A stretch of 64,000 nt of DNA, taken from assembly GCA_963699085.1 (NCBI GenBank), contig CAVOTH010000004.1, positions 930,001 through 994,000 on the forward strand, read 5' to 3'. The position numbers and the translations under genes are program-made. Positions 46,959-57,085 of this stretch are shown in pieces. The notes under the pieces are model-generated. The model ran no database searches, was not told the DNA's origin, and was given only the letters and a program-made list of their open reading frames with translations. Numbering within the stretch: position 1 is the stretch's first letter; each line of letters begins with the position of its first letter. The stretch is from Bog-756 sp963699085 (GTDB taxonomy: Bacteria > Actinomycetota > Acidimicrobiia > Acidimicrobiales > RAAP-2).

Positions 46959-47576
46959 ATGGGCAAACTCATCGTGACCGAATTCATGACGCTCGACGGA
47001 GTGGCACAGGCGCCCGGTGGCCTCGACGAGGACCGCGACGGTGGCTTCACCCACGGGGGATGGCAGGCGCCGGTGGCGGACCAGGAGTCCGGTGTGGTCA
47101 TCTTCCAAGAAGCGAAGACCATGAATGCCTTGGTCCTCGGGCGAAAGACCTACGAGATCTTTGCCAACTACTGGCCGAGCGCACCGGCTGAAAGTCCGTT
47201 CACCTCGCTGCTCAACGGCGTGCCGAAATACGTGGCCAGCCGCACACTCACCGGCCCTCTCAGCTGGCAGGGGTCGACGGTCATCGCCGGTGACTTCGTA
47301 GACGAAATCACCGCACTCAAGGCGAACCATGACGAGGTCCACGTCATCGGCAGCCTCGGCCTCCTGCAGTCCCTGCTGCACCTCGACCTCGTCGACCAGA
47401 TAAGACTGTGGCTGTACCCACTTGTGCTCGGCAGCGGCAAGCGGGTATTCGGTGACGGAGCCATTCCTGCAGCGCTACGACTCACCCAATCGGTCACCTA
47501 TCCGAGCGGCACGCTCCACCTCGTCTACGAGGCCGCCGGCGTCCCCGTGTACGCCGACATGGGTGCCGGAGAATAG
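46959..47576 (+). CDS. DHFR/RibD-C family reductase
   Basis: This 205-residue protein starts MGKLIVTEFMTLDGVAQAPG and has ALVLGRKTYEIFANYWPS, PKYVASRTL, HVIGSLGLLQSLLHLDLVDQ and the closing YPLVLGSGKRVFGDG. These are the blocks of the RibD C-terminal/dihydrofolate-reductase-like family. Most such actinobacterial proteins have unknown substrates and bind NADPH. The ATG has AAGGAG upstream. It stands alone and converges with the S53 peptidase gene. Confidence 0.88.
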   Translation: MGKLIVTEFMTLDGVAQAPGGLDEDRDGGFTHGGWQAPVADQESGVVIFQEAKTMNALVLGRKTYEIFANYWPSAPAESPFTSLLNGVPKYVASRTLTGPLSWQGSTVIAGDFVDEITALKANHDEVHVIGSLGLLQSLLHLDLVDQIRLWLYPLVLGSGKRVFGDGAIPAALRLTQSVTYPSGTLHLVYEAAGVPVYADMGAGE

Positions 47577-47637
47577 CGCCCGGGATTCCCTACTGACGTC
47601 ACCGTGATTCAATCGGTCACCGCTTCCGGCCCCATGG

Positions 47638-49659
47638 CTACGACGCCGTGGCCACGTCCACGAGGAAGTTCGGACCGAGGGTTCCAAGTCCGGTGAGGCT
47701 GTTGTAGCCGTGGCCAGCGGACTGGGTATCGGGTCGACTGGCACAGTTGTTGGCGCCATCGCAATACTCCTCTTCGACGGAGGCTCCGATGATGCGCACC
47801 GAATGATATTTTCCGGAGCCCGACCCGAAGATCTGACTGACGTAGTCGTTGCGGAACTGAAGCTGGTCCAGCGCCACCGGCACGTTGGCGATGGCCGTGT
47901 TGGCCACCTGGCTGAGGTGGTAGATGGTCGGATTGAGGAACCCGGCCGATACGCCGCCGGCCTGGTCGGCATCGGCCACCACGCCAGCCAGTATCGGGGA
48001 GGCGAGGCTCGTACCCCCATAGCGGGTCGTGCCATAGGCGTCAGTCCCGTTGGGGAATTCCTCGGTCAATCCGATGAGGAAACCGGTCGCTGGGTCGGCA
48101 TCGAGCGAGATGTCGGGCTCCACCCGCATTGGCTCCGGACCGTCGATCGCGACGTTGCGTTCCGACAGCGAGGTGGGGACGATTCCGGCCTGGTACCACG
48201 GCTGGGTGTACTCGTAGCTGGTGAACCCGCCGGACGAGCCGTCGCCGACGGCCGGCAGCCAAGTGCCGTAGTTGCTCTTGGTGCAGCCGGGCACGTAGGC
48301 GACGATATTTGCCTCGCACTGGTACGACTTTCCGGTGGACCACCCGTACGAGGTGATGTCGTTGCCCTTGGCGCCGATCTCGAGCGAGGTACCTCCGACG
48401 GAGGTCACAAAGGGGCTTTCCGACGGGTAGTTGGCCGCGGAAATCCCGGTTTCGTCGAAGTTGTCGCCTGAGTCACCGGAAGAGAACTGGATCGTCATAC
48501 CGGTTGCGTCGGCCAACTCGAACAGGTCGTCAAACGCAGTGCGGGACGCGACATCATCGAAGAGGTCGCCGTCAGGGTCGGCCCAGGAGTTGCTGACCAC
48601 GTTGGCCAGGCCCCCGTCGACGACGGTCTGCTCGGCATTGAACAGACTCTGGTCGTAGCAGTCTTGAGCCCCTACGAAGAGAATGTGGGCGTCGGGAGCC
48701 AAGCTGTGCGAAGACTCGACGTCGATGGCCTGCTCGTCACCCCAGTTGCCGCAGACGTCCTGTGCGTCGAACGGGCCCTGGTCGATCGACTGGTAGTCGG
48801 CGGCGGCAAATGGGGCGCTCGGGTCACTCGACTTGAAGTACTCGGTCGCATCGGACTTCATGGTCTTCATGTCGTAGGCGTCGATGATGGCAATCGTGTA
48901 GCCCGCACCGGTGTCGCCCGAGGGGATGTTGTAGGCCGACCGCAGTTGAGGGCCCACGTAGCCGCACACCGTGTTCGGCATCGTATTCGGGTAACCCGGA
49001 TTCTGGTTGCCATAGGTCGTGGTCGTGCTCGACTGGCCGAAGTAGGTGGAGCAGGGACCGGCGGTGATGAAGGCGGAGGGCGGGGGTTCCAGGGCGGCCG
49101 ACTTCTCGACGATCTGGTTGACGCCCATCACTCCGCCCACGATGCTCGAGATCGATCCAGGTATTGTCACTTGCCCATCCGCCTCGCGCAGCGTCTGGTG
49201 GTCGATGGTGTACTCCCCGAGGCTGGTTCCGAACGTCTTCTCGACCTGGGCGGCCGTGCCCGACGCGGGTACCGTGATGTGGTCCGCCGGCACGGAACCG
49301 ACGGTGAAGCCCTCGGACTTCAGCCAGGCCTCGGCCTGGTTCACATCAGCAGCGGACGGCGAGAATCGGGCCTCCCACTGTGCCGTCGTCAGGTAGTGCC
49401 GGTAGCTGCTACTCGTCGGGTCGCTGACCGACTTGACCAGCGCTGCTGCGTCAGCCGAGTCATGCAGTTTCAATACCAGACTGAAGTCGACCGGGCTGGA
49501 CGACGGCGTGGCGCCGATCCGGACGCGGTGAGCTGTCGTTCCGCTCTGCCCGGTGACAGGTGCAGCACCCGTCGTCTGCGGCACGACGGCCAACATGGTC
49601 AACGACAAGAGCCCTACGCCCACTGTCCCCGCCATGGTCATGATCCGACGTCTTCTCAT
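47638..49659 (-). CDS. Secreted S53-family serine-carboxyl peptidase (sedolisin/kumamolisin type)
   Basis: The 673-residue preproprotein has a signal sequence (MRRRRIMTMAGTVG then a hydrophobic run ending near GAAP), a pro-kumamolisin domain with SYRHYLTTAQWEARFSPS, and the catalytic domain. The Glu/Asp pair lies in WGDEQAIDVESSHS, the oxyanion Asp region in NVVSNSWADPDGD, and the Ser in YGGTSLASP, the form used by many kumamolisin-like enzymes. The calcium site near YNSLTGLG is at the C-terminus. GAGGGAG supports the start at 49659. It is expected to digest proteins outside the cell at acid pH. Confidence 0.92.
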   Translation of the reverse strand: MRRRRIMTMAGTVGVGLLSLTMLAVVPQTTGAAPVTGQSGTTAHRVRIGATPSSSPVDFSLVLKLHDSADAAALVKSVSDPTSSSYRHYLTTAQWEARFSPSAADVNQAEAWLKSEGFTVGSVPADHITVPASGTAAQVEKTFGTSLGEYTIDHQTLREADGQVTIPGSISSIVGGVMGVNQIVEKSAALEPPPSAFITAGPCSTYFGQSSTTTTYGNQNPGYPNTMPNTVCGYVGPQLRSAYNIPSGDTGAGYTIAIIDAYDMKTMKSDATEYFKSSDPSAPFAAADYQSIDQGPFDAQDVCGNWGDEQAIDVESSHSLAPDAHILFVGAQDCYDQSLFNAEQTVVDGGLANVVSNSWADPDGDLFDDVASRTAFDDLFELADATGMTIQFSSGDSGDNFDETGISAANYPSESPFVTSVGGTSLEIGAKGNDITSYGWSTGKSYQCEANIVAYVPGCTKSNYGTWLPAVGDGSSGGFTSYEYTQPWYQAGIVPTSLSERNVAIDGPEPMRVEPDISLDADPATGFLIGLTEEFPNGTDAYGTTRYGGTSLASPILAGVVADADQAGGVSAGFLNPTIYHLSQVANTAIANVPVALDQLQFRNDYVSQIFGSGSGKYHSVRIIGASVEEEYCDGANNCASRPDTQSAGHGYNSLTGLGTLGPNFLVDVATAS

Positions 49660-49906
49660 GATTTTCTCCCTCTGCCATGGGATTCCGCCGGGCCCGGTCC
49701 CCGGCGTCACAACGGTAACGGGGGTCCAACGGCGATGCAACCGCGCTATTCGCGGCGGACCCTGCCCTTGAACACGGACAACGACCTCGAGTTCTTGGGA
49801 ACTTCGAAACTGGGGTCCGAGCTGGAACCCGGCATGCCGGGCGCCGATGCCTCCCACTCCCCACCCCCAGAACTGGGATCGAGGGCGAGGACGTCCATGG
49901 AATGAG

Positions 49907-50134
49907 CTAGATGCCGAAGTTACTCAGCCTCCGTGCCAGCGGAGCGTCAATGCTGGAGTGCACCGTCACCGCGATGCCAGCCACCACGAGTGCAACGGCA
50001 AACCTCTGCCGGAAGACAATCTGTGTAACGGCCCCAGCCAGGAGTCCTATCAGGACGTGGGTAGCCAGAAACGCCAACCGGCTCGGCGGAACGGTCGCTT
50101 CTGGTTGCTCGTTCACGGCAACCGATTCCATCAC
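49907..50134 (-). CDS. Small two-helix membrane protein
   Basis: This 75-residue frame encodes two hydrophobic segments (LAFLATHVLIGLLAGAVTQI and FAVALVVAGIAVTVHSSI) followed by DAPLARRL. It is intact, codes with G/C-rich third positions, and lies alone between the S53 peptidase and an SDR. I do not know a characterised relative. Confidence 0.52.
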   Translation of the reverse strand: MMESVAVNEQPEATVPPSRLAFLATHVLIGLLAGAVTQIVFRQRFAVALVVAGIAVTVHSSIDAPLARRLSNFGI

Positions 50135-50318
50135 TGCCGGTCTCCAATCGCAAGCACGGGGACCTGGCTAGGTCGGCGATTTGAGCGACTTGGCGGTGGG
50201 AGGCCGATCACGGAGGCGTGCCGACCCCGAGCCCAGGACCTCTTGACCGGTCAGACTGGGGCCATAGACCTACGGGCGAGCTACCTGGCGCTCAATCACG
50301 ACCGAGGGAGAACGAGAC

Positions 50319-51005
50319 ATGACCGTGACGCTCGTCACTGGGGCAAACAAAGGACTGGGTTTCGAAACCGCCCGCCGACTGATCGAAGTCGGACATCTCG
50401 TGTACATCGGGGCGCGCAGCTTCGAGCGCGGCGAGGCAGCGGCCAGCAGTTTGGGTTGTCCGTTCGTGCAACTTGATGTGACGGACGACGCATCGGTCGA
50501 CGCCGCCATGGATACCATCGCCGGGCGGGAGGGTCTCCTCGATGTCCTTGTCAACAACGCTGGCATCAGTACGGCTGCGGACGTCAACGGCCCAGAAGCG
50601 CTGAAGGTGTTCGACACCAATGTGATTGGGCTGATCCGTGTTACGCAGGCCGCAATTCCGCTGCTGGAGAAGTCCGACAATCCGGTCGTGGTGAACGTCT
50701 CAAGCGCACTCGGCTCGTTCTGGGCGGTGACCAATCCGGAACGGCGCCAGTTTCACTTTCCCTCCATCATCTATGGCTCGAGTAAAGCGGCCGTATCAAT
50801 GCTCACTGTTCAGTACGCCAAGACCAGGGCGGACATCAAGTTCAACGCGGTAGAGCCGGGCTTTACAGCCACCGAGCTCACTCCATTCAGCGGTGCCGGC
50901 CAACCGGTCGAGTTGGGTGCCGAAGTGATCGTGCGCATGGCCACCATTGGCAAAAACGGCCCCACTGGCACCTTTCAAGAAGGTGGGGAGGAGCTCGGAT
51001 GGTGA
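50319..51005 (+). CDS. SDR, carbonyl-reductase-like
   Basis: This 228-residue enzyme begins MTVTLVTGANKGLGFETARRL, with the GxxxGxG cofactor loop, has NNAG, the catalytic Ser in VNVSSALGSF, and Y-G-S-S-K in the active site (IIYGSSKAAVSML). The insert between Ser and Tyr and the NADPH-type R34 position recall plant and bacterial carbonyl reductases. It converges on the beta-helix gene with 10 bases between stops. The substrate is unknown. Confidence 0.88.
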   Translation: MTVTLVTGANKGLGFETARRLIEVGHLVYIGARSFERGEAAASSLGCPFVQLDVTDDASVDAAMDTIAGREGLLDVLVNNAGISTAADVNGPEALKVFDTNVIGLIRVTQAAIPLLEKSDNPVVVNVSSALGSFWAVTNPERRQFHFPSIIYGSSKAAVSMLTVQYAKTRADIKFNAVEPGFTATELTPFSGAGQPVELGAEVIVRMATIGKNGPTGTFQEGGEELGW

Positions 51006-51015
51006 TTCCGATGGC

Positions 51016-53981
51016 CTATGGGGCCACCGTGATGATGAAGGTCTGTGTCACGTCGACCCCATCGGATGCGGCACGAATGTTGATCCTGTAGGCGGTCCGC
51101 CGTTCGACGGCCGGTGAGCCGCTCAGTGTCCCGGTTCCGTCCCCATTGTTGGTGAGACTGACTCCCGGCGGAAGCGTATTCGTTGTCCAGATCGTTACCG
51201 GCGAACCGACGACCGAGCCGGCAGTCGATACGGTGAAGCCATTCGGCTGTCTGGCAGCCAGTGTGACGTTGTCGGCCGAGGTGAATCCGAATACGTCCAA
51301 GGAAACGATCTGTGTGGAGGAGATACCTCCGGAGGTGGCCGTGAAGCTCAATTCATAGAGGCCGGCGGAAGTCGCGGGTGACACGCCGGAGAGCACGGCG
51401 CTGCCGCCCTTTGAAGGTCCGAGCGTAAGCCAACCGGGCATGACGTTGCCGGGCGCCAAAGCGATCGAGGTCGCCTTCGATCCAACCGTCCTCAGCCGGA
51501 GACTGACCTTGTGGCCCGCCGCCACCGAGATCTGGCTCGGTGAGACGAAGTTCGGACTGATGGTCAGCGTGAAGACCTGGACAGCACCTGCACCAACACC
51601 ATTGGTCGCAGCCAGATCGAACGTGTAGTTCCCAGCCGAAGAGACACTCCCGACCAGACGGGCACTGCCGTCGCCTTCATTGACGAGACTCACGCCGCTC
51701 GGGAGGGTCGAGCCTCCGCCCACGCCCAATGCGGGCGGTGGGGGGCCGGTGGCGCTCACCGCGACACTGAAGGCCACTCCCGCTCCCGTGCCGTAGGAGG
51801 CGATGGTGGTGAAGAGCGGAGCCAGTACAGGCTCCACCGCCCCGATGGCGCAGGCGGTCTCACCGGGCGCAGGTCCGGACACCCCGCGCTGGTCGGTGCG
51901 TGGACAGACCGGGACTGTGTCCAGCGTGGTCCCCGTTGGAATCTGGTTGGCCGCCGGGCTCGTCGGGATGGGGAGCATCGTCTGGGTCGGCCCCCCGTTC
52001 TGAGCGAGGGCCCCGAGCTCGGGGTTGGCATAGATCACGTCGGTTGGCTGTGACAGCTGGCAGTCTCCCGACGAGTCGTTGGTGAGGTTGTAACCGATGC
52101 TGACGACAGAGCCTCCGCAGTTCAGGCCCTCGTAACCAGAATTGTCGGCAATGATCGATGCGCCGAGCTCTGTCACGCCCTGGACGGAATTGATGCCACC
52201 ACCGGCGCCGGTGGTGGACGAGTTCCCGACGATGGTGCTGTCGACCACTGTGCTGTAGCCGCGTTCACCCGTATCGATCCCACCGCCATATAGGGCTGAG
52301 TTGCCCGTGATGGTGCTGTCGGTGGCCGTGAGAATGCCTCCTTCTACATTCTCGATCCCTCCACCTTCGTCCTGGGCCGAGTTCCCCGCGATGGTGCTGT
52401 CGGTAACCGTGAAGGAGCCGTCCTCGTTGAGAACGCCGCCACCGCTGTTGCCGATTGACGAGTTCTCCGTGATGGTGCTGTCGTTGACGGCGACGGTGCC
52501 GCCCAAATTAAAGATGCCGCCGCCGGCGGTTGAGCTCCCGTTCTCGACGGTCAGATTGTCCAAGGTGGCGTTGCCCCCGGATCTGACTGAGATCACTACG
52601 CCCGTCTGCGACCCGTCGAGCACGGCCGGCGAGCTGGCTGGCGCGTTGACTCCGGTGATGGTGACCGACGACGAGATACTGACATTGTCGTCGATCGTCC
52701 CCGAGACGTTGATGGTTGCACCCGAGGCGGCCTGGGTGAGGGCGTAGGTGACCGTGGCGCACGGGCTCGTCGGCGACGTGCACGTCCCGGAGTTGACGCC
52801 GCCCTGTGCGACGTACAACGTGGACACCCCGGCGGCAGGCTCCACCGCCCCGATGGCGCAGGCGGTCTCACCGGGCGCAGGTCCGGACACCCCGCGCTGG
52901 TCGGTGCGTGGACAGACCGGGACTGTGTCCAGCGTGGTCCCCGTTGGAATCTGGTTGGCCGCCGGGCTCGTCGGGATGGGGAGCATCGTCTGGGTCGGCC
53001 CCCCGTTCTGAGCGAGGGCCCCGAGCTCGGGGTTGGCATAGATCACGTCGGTTGGCTGTGACAGCTGGCAGTCTCCCGACGAGTCGTTGGTGAGGTTGTA
53101 ACCGATGCTGACGACAGAGCCTCCGCAGTTCAGGCCCTCGTAACCAGAATTGTCGGCAATGATCGATGCGCCGAGCTCTGTCACGCCCTGGACGGAATTG
53201 ATGCCACCACCGGCGCCGGTGGTGGACGAGTTCCCGACGATGGTGCTGTCGACCACTGTGCTGTAGCCGCGTTCACCCGTATCGATCCCACCGCCATATA
53301 GGGCTGAGTTGCCCGTGATGGTGCTGTCGGTGGCCGTGAGAATGCCTCCTACTACATTCTCGATCCCTCCACCTTCGTCCTGGGCCGAGTTCCCGCGATG
53401 GTGCTGTCGGTAACCGTGAAGGAGCCGTCCTCGTTGAGAACGCCGCCACCGCTGTTGCCGATTGACGAGTTCTCCGTGATGGTGCTGTCGTTGACGGCGA
53501 CGGTGCCGCCCAAATTAAAGATACCGCCGCCGGCGGTTGAGCTCCCGTTCTCGACGGTCAGATTGTCCAAGGTGGCGTTGCCCCCGGATCTGACTGAGAT
53601 CACTACGCCCGTCTGCGACCCGTCGAGCACGGCCGGCGAGCTGGCTGGCGCGTTGACTCCGGTGATGGTGACCGACGACGAGATACTGACATTGTCGTCG
53701 ATCGTCCCCGAGACGTTGATGGTTGCACCCGAGGCGGCCTGGGTGAGGGCGTAGGTGACCGTGGCGCACGGGCTCGTCGGCGACGTGCACGTCCCGGAGT
53801 TGACGCCGCCCTGTGCGACGTACAACGTGGACACCCCGGCGGCAGCCGGAGTGGCATAGGCGATGGTGAGCCCGAGCATCCCACAGAGAGCGACCACGGC
53901 TGTCAGCGATGCGAAGAAGGTCCGACACCACCAGGTCGGTGCGCGTCGATGACCCCGACACATTACGAAGCTGCGTGACAT
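51016..53981 (-). CDS. Secreted right-handed beta-helix protein with duplicated unit (one frameshift as sequenced)
   Basis: The product is about 988 residues. ATG 53981 follows AAGAGGTGG; a signal segment FFASLTAVVALCGMLGLTIA ends near TPAAAG. Two almost identical 336-residue units follow. Each opens STLYVAQGGVNSGTC and runs through parallel beta-helix turns rich in DSTI(T/A)(E/G)N and GGG to CPRTDQRGVSGPAPGETACA. The unit resembles polymorphic-outer-membrane/choice-of-anchor-Q type repeats. The C-terminal 320 residues contain a He_PIG-like domain (LPSGVSLVNEGDGSARLVGS) and further Ig-like strands. One C is missing from a CCCC run near 53391 and breaks the frame. Confidence 0.82.
51829..53844. 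repeat. Tandem duplication, two 1008-bp units
   Basis: The bases from 51829 to about 52836 recur from 52837 to about 53844 with only three differences noticed: one lost C near 53391, T/A near 52341/53348, and G/A near 52514/53522. The period is exactly 336 codons, so the duplication keeps frame. Confidence 0.9.
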
Positions 53982-54114
53982 TCGCCACCTCTTTCCGCCC
54001 GACTGCCCGGCCTACCCGCTCAATGACACAACTACATATTCGGAAACCTCCCACACACCCTTTGCGAAGTCAATCTGTCGAAACGGTCGTCCGCTCCGTC
54101 CAATGGATCCGGAT

Positions 54115-54588
54115 TTACTCGACCTCGAAAGCGGACGTAGTCGACGGCCATTGCGAGGGTGACCAGTCCCCCTGTGGGTCGGTCGTCTGACCCACTTCGA
54201 TCAGATGACCGTCGGGATCTCGGATGTAGCAACGGATCTCATATGCGTGCTGCTTCGGTGGCGTCAGGAACTGAGCGCCGCGGGCACTCCATTCGGCATA
54301 CACCGCCCCGATGTCCTTGACCCGGATATTGAGGAAGCTGCTGACTCGGTCGGGATCAGGGGGTGTCTCCAACGTGACCGAAGGCTTGTCGTCGGTCGGG
54401 CCTCCGCCGGCATTGATAACGATCCAGCTGTTGGATAGCTGGACATTGACGGGGCCTGCGTCGCCTCCTCGAAACGCCACCTTGCCGCCCAACACATCGG
54501 TATAGAAGCGTCGAGAGCGCTCGACATCATCCGAGACGATGAAGTGGGTCAGAAGAATTTCCTCCACTGCTGATGAGACTTCGGCCAT
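54115..54588 (-). CDS. VOC family protein (paralogue of the one at 63287)
   Basis: This 157-residue glyoxalase-fold protein has HFIVSDDVERSRRFYTDVLG, ARGAQFLTPPKQH, and the terminal IRDPDGHLIEVGQ strand. Histidine and glutamate sit at the usual metal positions. The ATG at 54588 has GGAGG upstream. It is highly similar to the protein at 63287-63718 (identical over DDKPSVTLETPPDPDRVSSF and PKQHAYEIRCYIRDPDGHLI). It differs by a longer acidic tail. Activity is unknown. Confidence 0.85.
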   Translation of the reverse strand: MAEVSSAVEEILLTHFIVSDDVERSRRFYTDVLGGKVAFRGGDAGPVNVQLSNSWIVINAGGGPTDDKPSVTLETPPDPDRVSSFLNIRVKDIGAVYAEWSARGAQFLTPPKQHAYEIRCYIRDPDGHLIEVGQTTDPQGDWSPSQWPSTTSAFEVE

Positions 54589-54700
54589 CTGAACACCTCC
54601 GCTAGTTAGGTCGCACACGCAGCTCGTGGCGCGGTCCGCTCACGACATTGTGATGATCATCGACCCACTGGGCAAGGTGTCCGAATCGGGTGCAGCTCGC

Positions 54701-55519
54701 TCAACCGTCGCGCGCCAGTTCGGCGGCTCGGGTGAGATTGGACGTACGAGCGGCCACAGCCTGGGTGAGGTCGCCGTGGGTGATGATGTAAGCCTCTCCG
54801 GCCAGGATGCTCTCGATCACCCCGGCTGCTGCATCATCCGCGGTAGCGAGCATCGAGGCCATGGCCGAATTGCTGGCCATCATCGCCTCCCGGTCCCCCT
54901 CGTTGGCGATGGGCCGACGGAGGTGGCGGGGCTGGGCCGCCTCGCTGGTCTCCAAGTGGCGGGTGAGCATTCCCGAGGGGAAGATCACGGACACGTTGAT
55001 CCCATCTTCGGCCAGCTCCAGGCGCAGGGTCTCGGCCAGCCCCCACACGGCGAACTTGCTGGCCTGATAGGCGCCGAGCCTGCTGGCTGGATCCAGGATC
55101 GACGAAGATGTGGTGAAGGCCAACCTCCCGTGATCTGCCTCACGAAGGAGCGGAATAAATGTTCGGGCCACGCGGGCCGATCCGACGACGTTGACGTCGA
55201 GTAACCATCGCCACTCCTCGTCGCTGAATGCTTCGACCGCTCCGAAGAGCTGCACGCCGACGTTCGATACCAGGAGATCGAGGCCACCAAAACGCGATGA
55301 CACGGCCTGCGCTGCCGCAACCACGCTGGTGGGATCTGCGACGTCGACGGCGAGGCCGAGTGCGCCCACCCCATGGGCGTCGGTGACCCGCTGGGCCTCC
55401 GTCTCGGCTCGATCGCCGTCGAGGTCGAGTATCGCTACGTCCATACCCAACGCCGCGCATCGGCCGATCAACGCCAGGCCGAAGCCCGATGCTCCACCAG
55501 TCACCGCAGCGGTCGGCAT
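54701..55519 (-). CDS. Short-chain dehydrogenase/reductase
   Basis: This 272-residue enzyme has TGGASGFG, DLDGD after the second strand (NAD preference is likely), SNVGVQ, the catalytic Ser in FTTSSSIL, and Y-Q-A-S-K. The ATG at 55519 shares a base with the stop of the SnoaL-like gene (TGATG), so the two are translated together. With the upstream reductase- and flavoprotein-type genes it forms a minus-strand catabolic run. Confidence 0.87.
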   Translation of the reverse strand: MPTAAVTGGASGFGLALIGRCAALGMDVAILDLDGDRAETEAQRVTDAHGVGALGLAVDVADPTSVVAAAQAVSSRFGGLDLLVSNVGVQLFGAVEAFSDEEWRWLLDVNVVGSARVARTFIPLLREADHGRLAFTTSSSILDPASRLGAYQASKFAVWGLAETLRLELAEDGINVSVIFPSGMLTRHLETSEAAQPRHLRRPIANEGDREAMMASNSAMASMLATADDAAAGVIESILAGEAYIITHGDLTQAVAARTSNLTRAAELARDG

Positions 55520-55932
55520 CAGCCTTCCTCCGTCGTGGTGAAGTCGACATGCAGCCTGGTGAGCTTGGAGGACTTGATCCGCCACTCGGCGCCTATCTTC
55601 TCGTAGGTCTCGTGATAGTGGCCGTATCCGTCGAGGCGCTGACCGTTCGGCCAGATCACGATGTCATTGAGGGCCCAGATTCCCGTCGCTTGTGTCTCCG
55701 ACGTCACGTCGATCTCGGGCATGTGGCCCTGGTGGACCGTCACCGTGCCGCGCAGTGCTCCCTGCAAGAAGTCCATGAACTCGTCGGCGCCGCTCACGAC
55801 GCCGCCACCCGCCTCGGTGGTGTCGATCACGACGTCGTCTGTGAACACCTCGCGCATTCCGGCCCAATCCTTTGTGTCCATGGTCCGGAAATAGCGTGCC
55901 TTCAGGCGGCGAATCGATTCGATCTCGCCCAT
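55519..55932 (-). CDS. SnoaL-like NTF2-fold protein
   Basis: The 137-residue protein starts MGEIESIRRLKARYFRTMDT and continues KDWAGMREVFTDDVVIDTTE, then YGHYHETYEKIGAEWRIKSS, the standard SnoaL_4 layout. An AAGGAGGC-type site precedes ATG 55932; a longer frame to 56052 lacks such support and overlaps the upstream gene. It is coupled to the SDR by a TGATG overlap. The substrate is unknown; steroid- or polyketide-like rings are possible. Confidence 0.83.
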   Translation of the reverse strand: MGEIESIRRLKARYFRTMDTKDWAGMREVFTDDVVIDTTEAGGGVVSGADEFMDFLQGALRGTVTVHQGHMPEIDVTSETQATGIWALNDIVIWPNGQRLDGYGHYHETYEKIGAEWRIKSSKLTRLHVDFTTTEEG

Positions 55933-55957
55933 CTGAGCCTCCTTCAGGTAGTTGTGG

Positions 55958-57022
55958 CTAGCCGACCGAGGCCACGCCGCGGGGAAGCACCATCGGTAGG
56001 TCGCTGTAGGTTGCGATGCCCGGTGCGGCGGCGACGACGGCGGCGATGGCATTGATCGGGGGGGCGGCCGTCATGATGTGTCCGAGCACCATGAAGTCGG
56101 CGATGGTCTCCGCCTGGAAGTCAGGCGGTGGGAGGAAGCCAATCTGTGCCGTGACTGTCGGACGTCCGTCGACCTGAATCACCCAACCGTCCTGATCGAT
56201 CTTCCAGTCCGGGTCGAGGGTCTGGCCTTTCCGCCATCGGACGTTGAGTTCGACGATGGTCCTGTCACCGACCAATCCTTTCCAACTGGCGGCCACTCCG
56301 GCCACACATCCCGCCGCAATCGTCCACGAGCCCAGATCGAGATCGGTGGTGGTCTGCGCGTATTCGGCCTCGCAGGCGATGTGGTCGAGCTCGACCCCCA
56401 GGGCGTCGGCGACCATCCGGACGGCCTCACCGAAGACGGCCGTTCCTTCTGCCGTCATCGTCTGAAGATCGGGGTGATCGATCGGCTTGCCGAAGCCCAC
56501 TGGTATTTCAGTTGCCGGGGAGTCGTAGAACGTCGTGTCGGCAGCCTCGTTGATCGTGATCTTGTCGACCCGGTCACAGATGGTGGCGGACACGATGGCC
56601 AGCAACTCAGCAAAACCCGGGCTGATCCCGGTTCCGAACATCGTCGATCCGCCGATCCTGCACGCCTCGACGATTCTGTCCCGTCCCGCACCCAGGTTGT
56701 GGCCGGTGATGAACGCGGCCGTCGCCACGACGTTCACACCCGCCGAAAGGATCCGGACCAGTTCGCCGACATCGAGCCACATCGGGTTGTAGACGACACA
56801 ATCCGGCTTCAGATCGAGCAGGGCCTCAACGTCGTTTGTCGCCACAATGCCCAGTGGCTCGAGGCCACACAGTTCACCGACATCACGGCCCACCTTCTCT
56901 GGTGACCAGGCGTAGCAACCGATGAGCTCGAGTGTGGGGTTGGCCATGATTGCCTGAACCGAACTCTTGCCGACGTTTCCGGTCGTCCACTGGACAACCC
57001 GGAGAGGCGATTTGCTGAGCAT
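55958..57022 (-). CDS. Dihydrodipicolinate-reductase-like NAD(P)-binding protein
   Basis: This protein of about 354 residues begins MLSKSPLRVVQWTTGNVGKS with a Rossmann GxxGxxx pattern, followed by VVYNPMWLDVGELVRILSAG, and GTGISPGFAELLAIVSA in the middle. This is the family often annotated as NAD(P)H-dependent amine dehydrogenase or dihydrodipicolinate reductase N-terminal protein, frequent in actinobacterial lipid and aromatic degradation regions. The Met at 57022 is preferred over a TTG at 57061. The reaction is not known. Confidence 0.78.
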   Translation of the reverse strand: MLSKSPLRVVQWTTGNVGKSSVQAIMANPTLELIGCYAWSPEKVGRDVGELCGLEPLGIVATNDVEALLDLKPDCVVYNPMWLDVGELVRILSAGVNVVATAAFITGHNLGAGRDRIVEACRIGGSTMFGTGISPGFAELLAIVSATICDRVDKITINEAADTTFYDSPATEIPVGFGKPIDHPDLQTMTAEGTAVFGEAVRMVADALGVELDHIACEAEYAQTTTDLDLGSWTIAAGCVAGVAASWKGLVGDRTIVELNVRWRKGQTLDPDWKIDQDGWVIQVDGRPTVTAQIGFLPPPDFQAETIADFMVLGHIMTAAPPINAIAAVVAAAPGIATYSDLPMVLPRGVASVG

Positions 57023-57085
57023 CCGCGCAGCATAGTTCTCGGTCCGAACGATTGACCTCAATCCGGCAGGAAGGAGGATTGGGAG

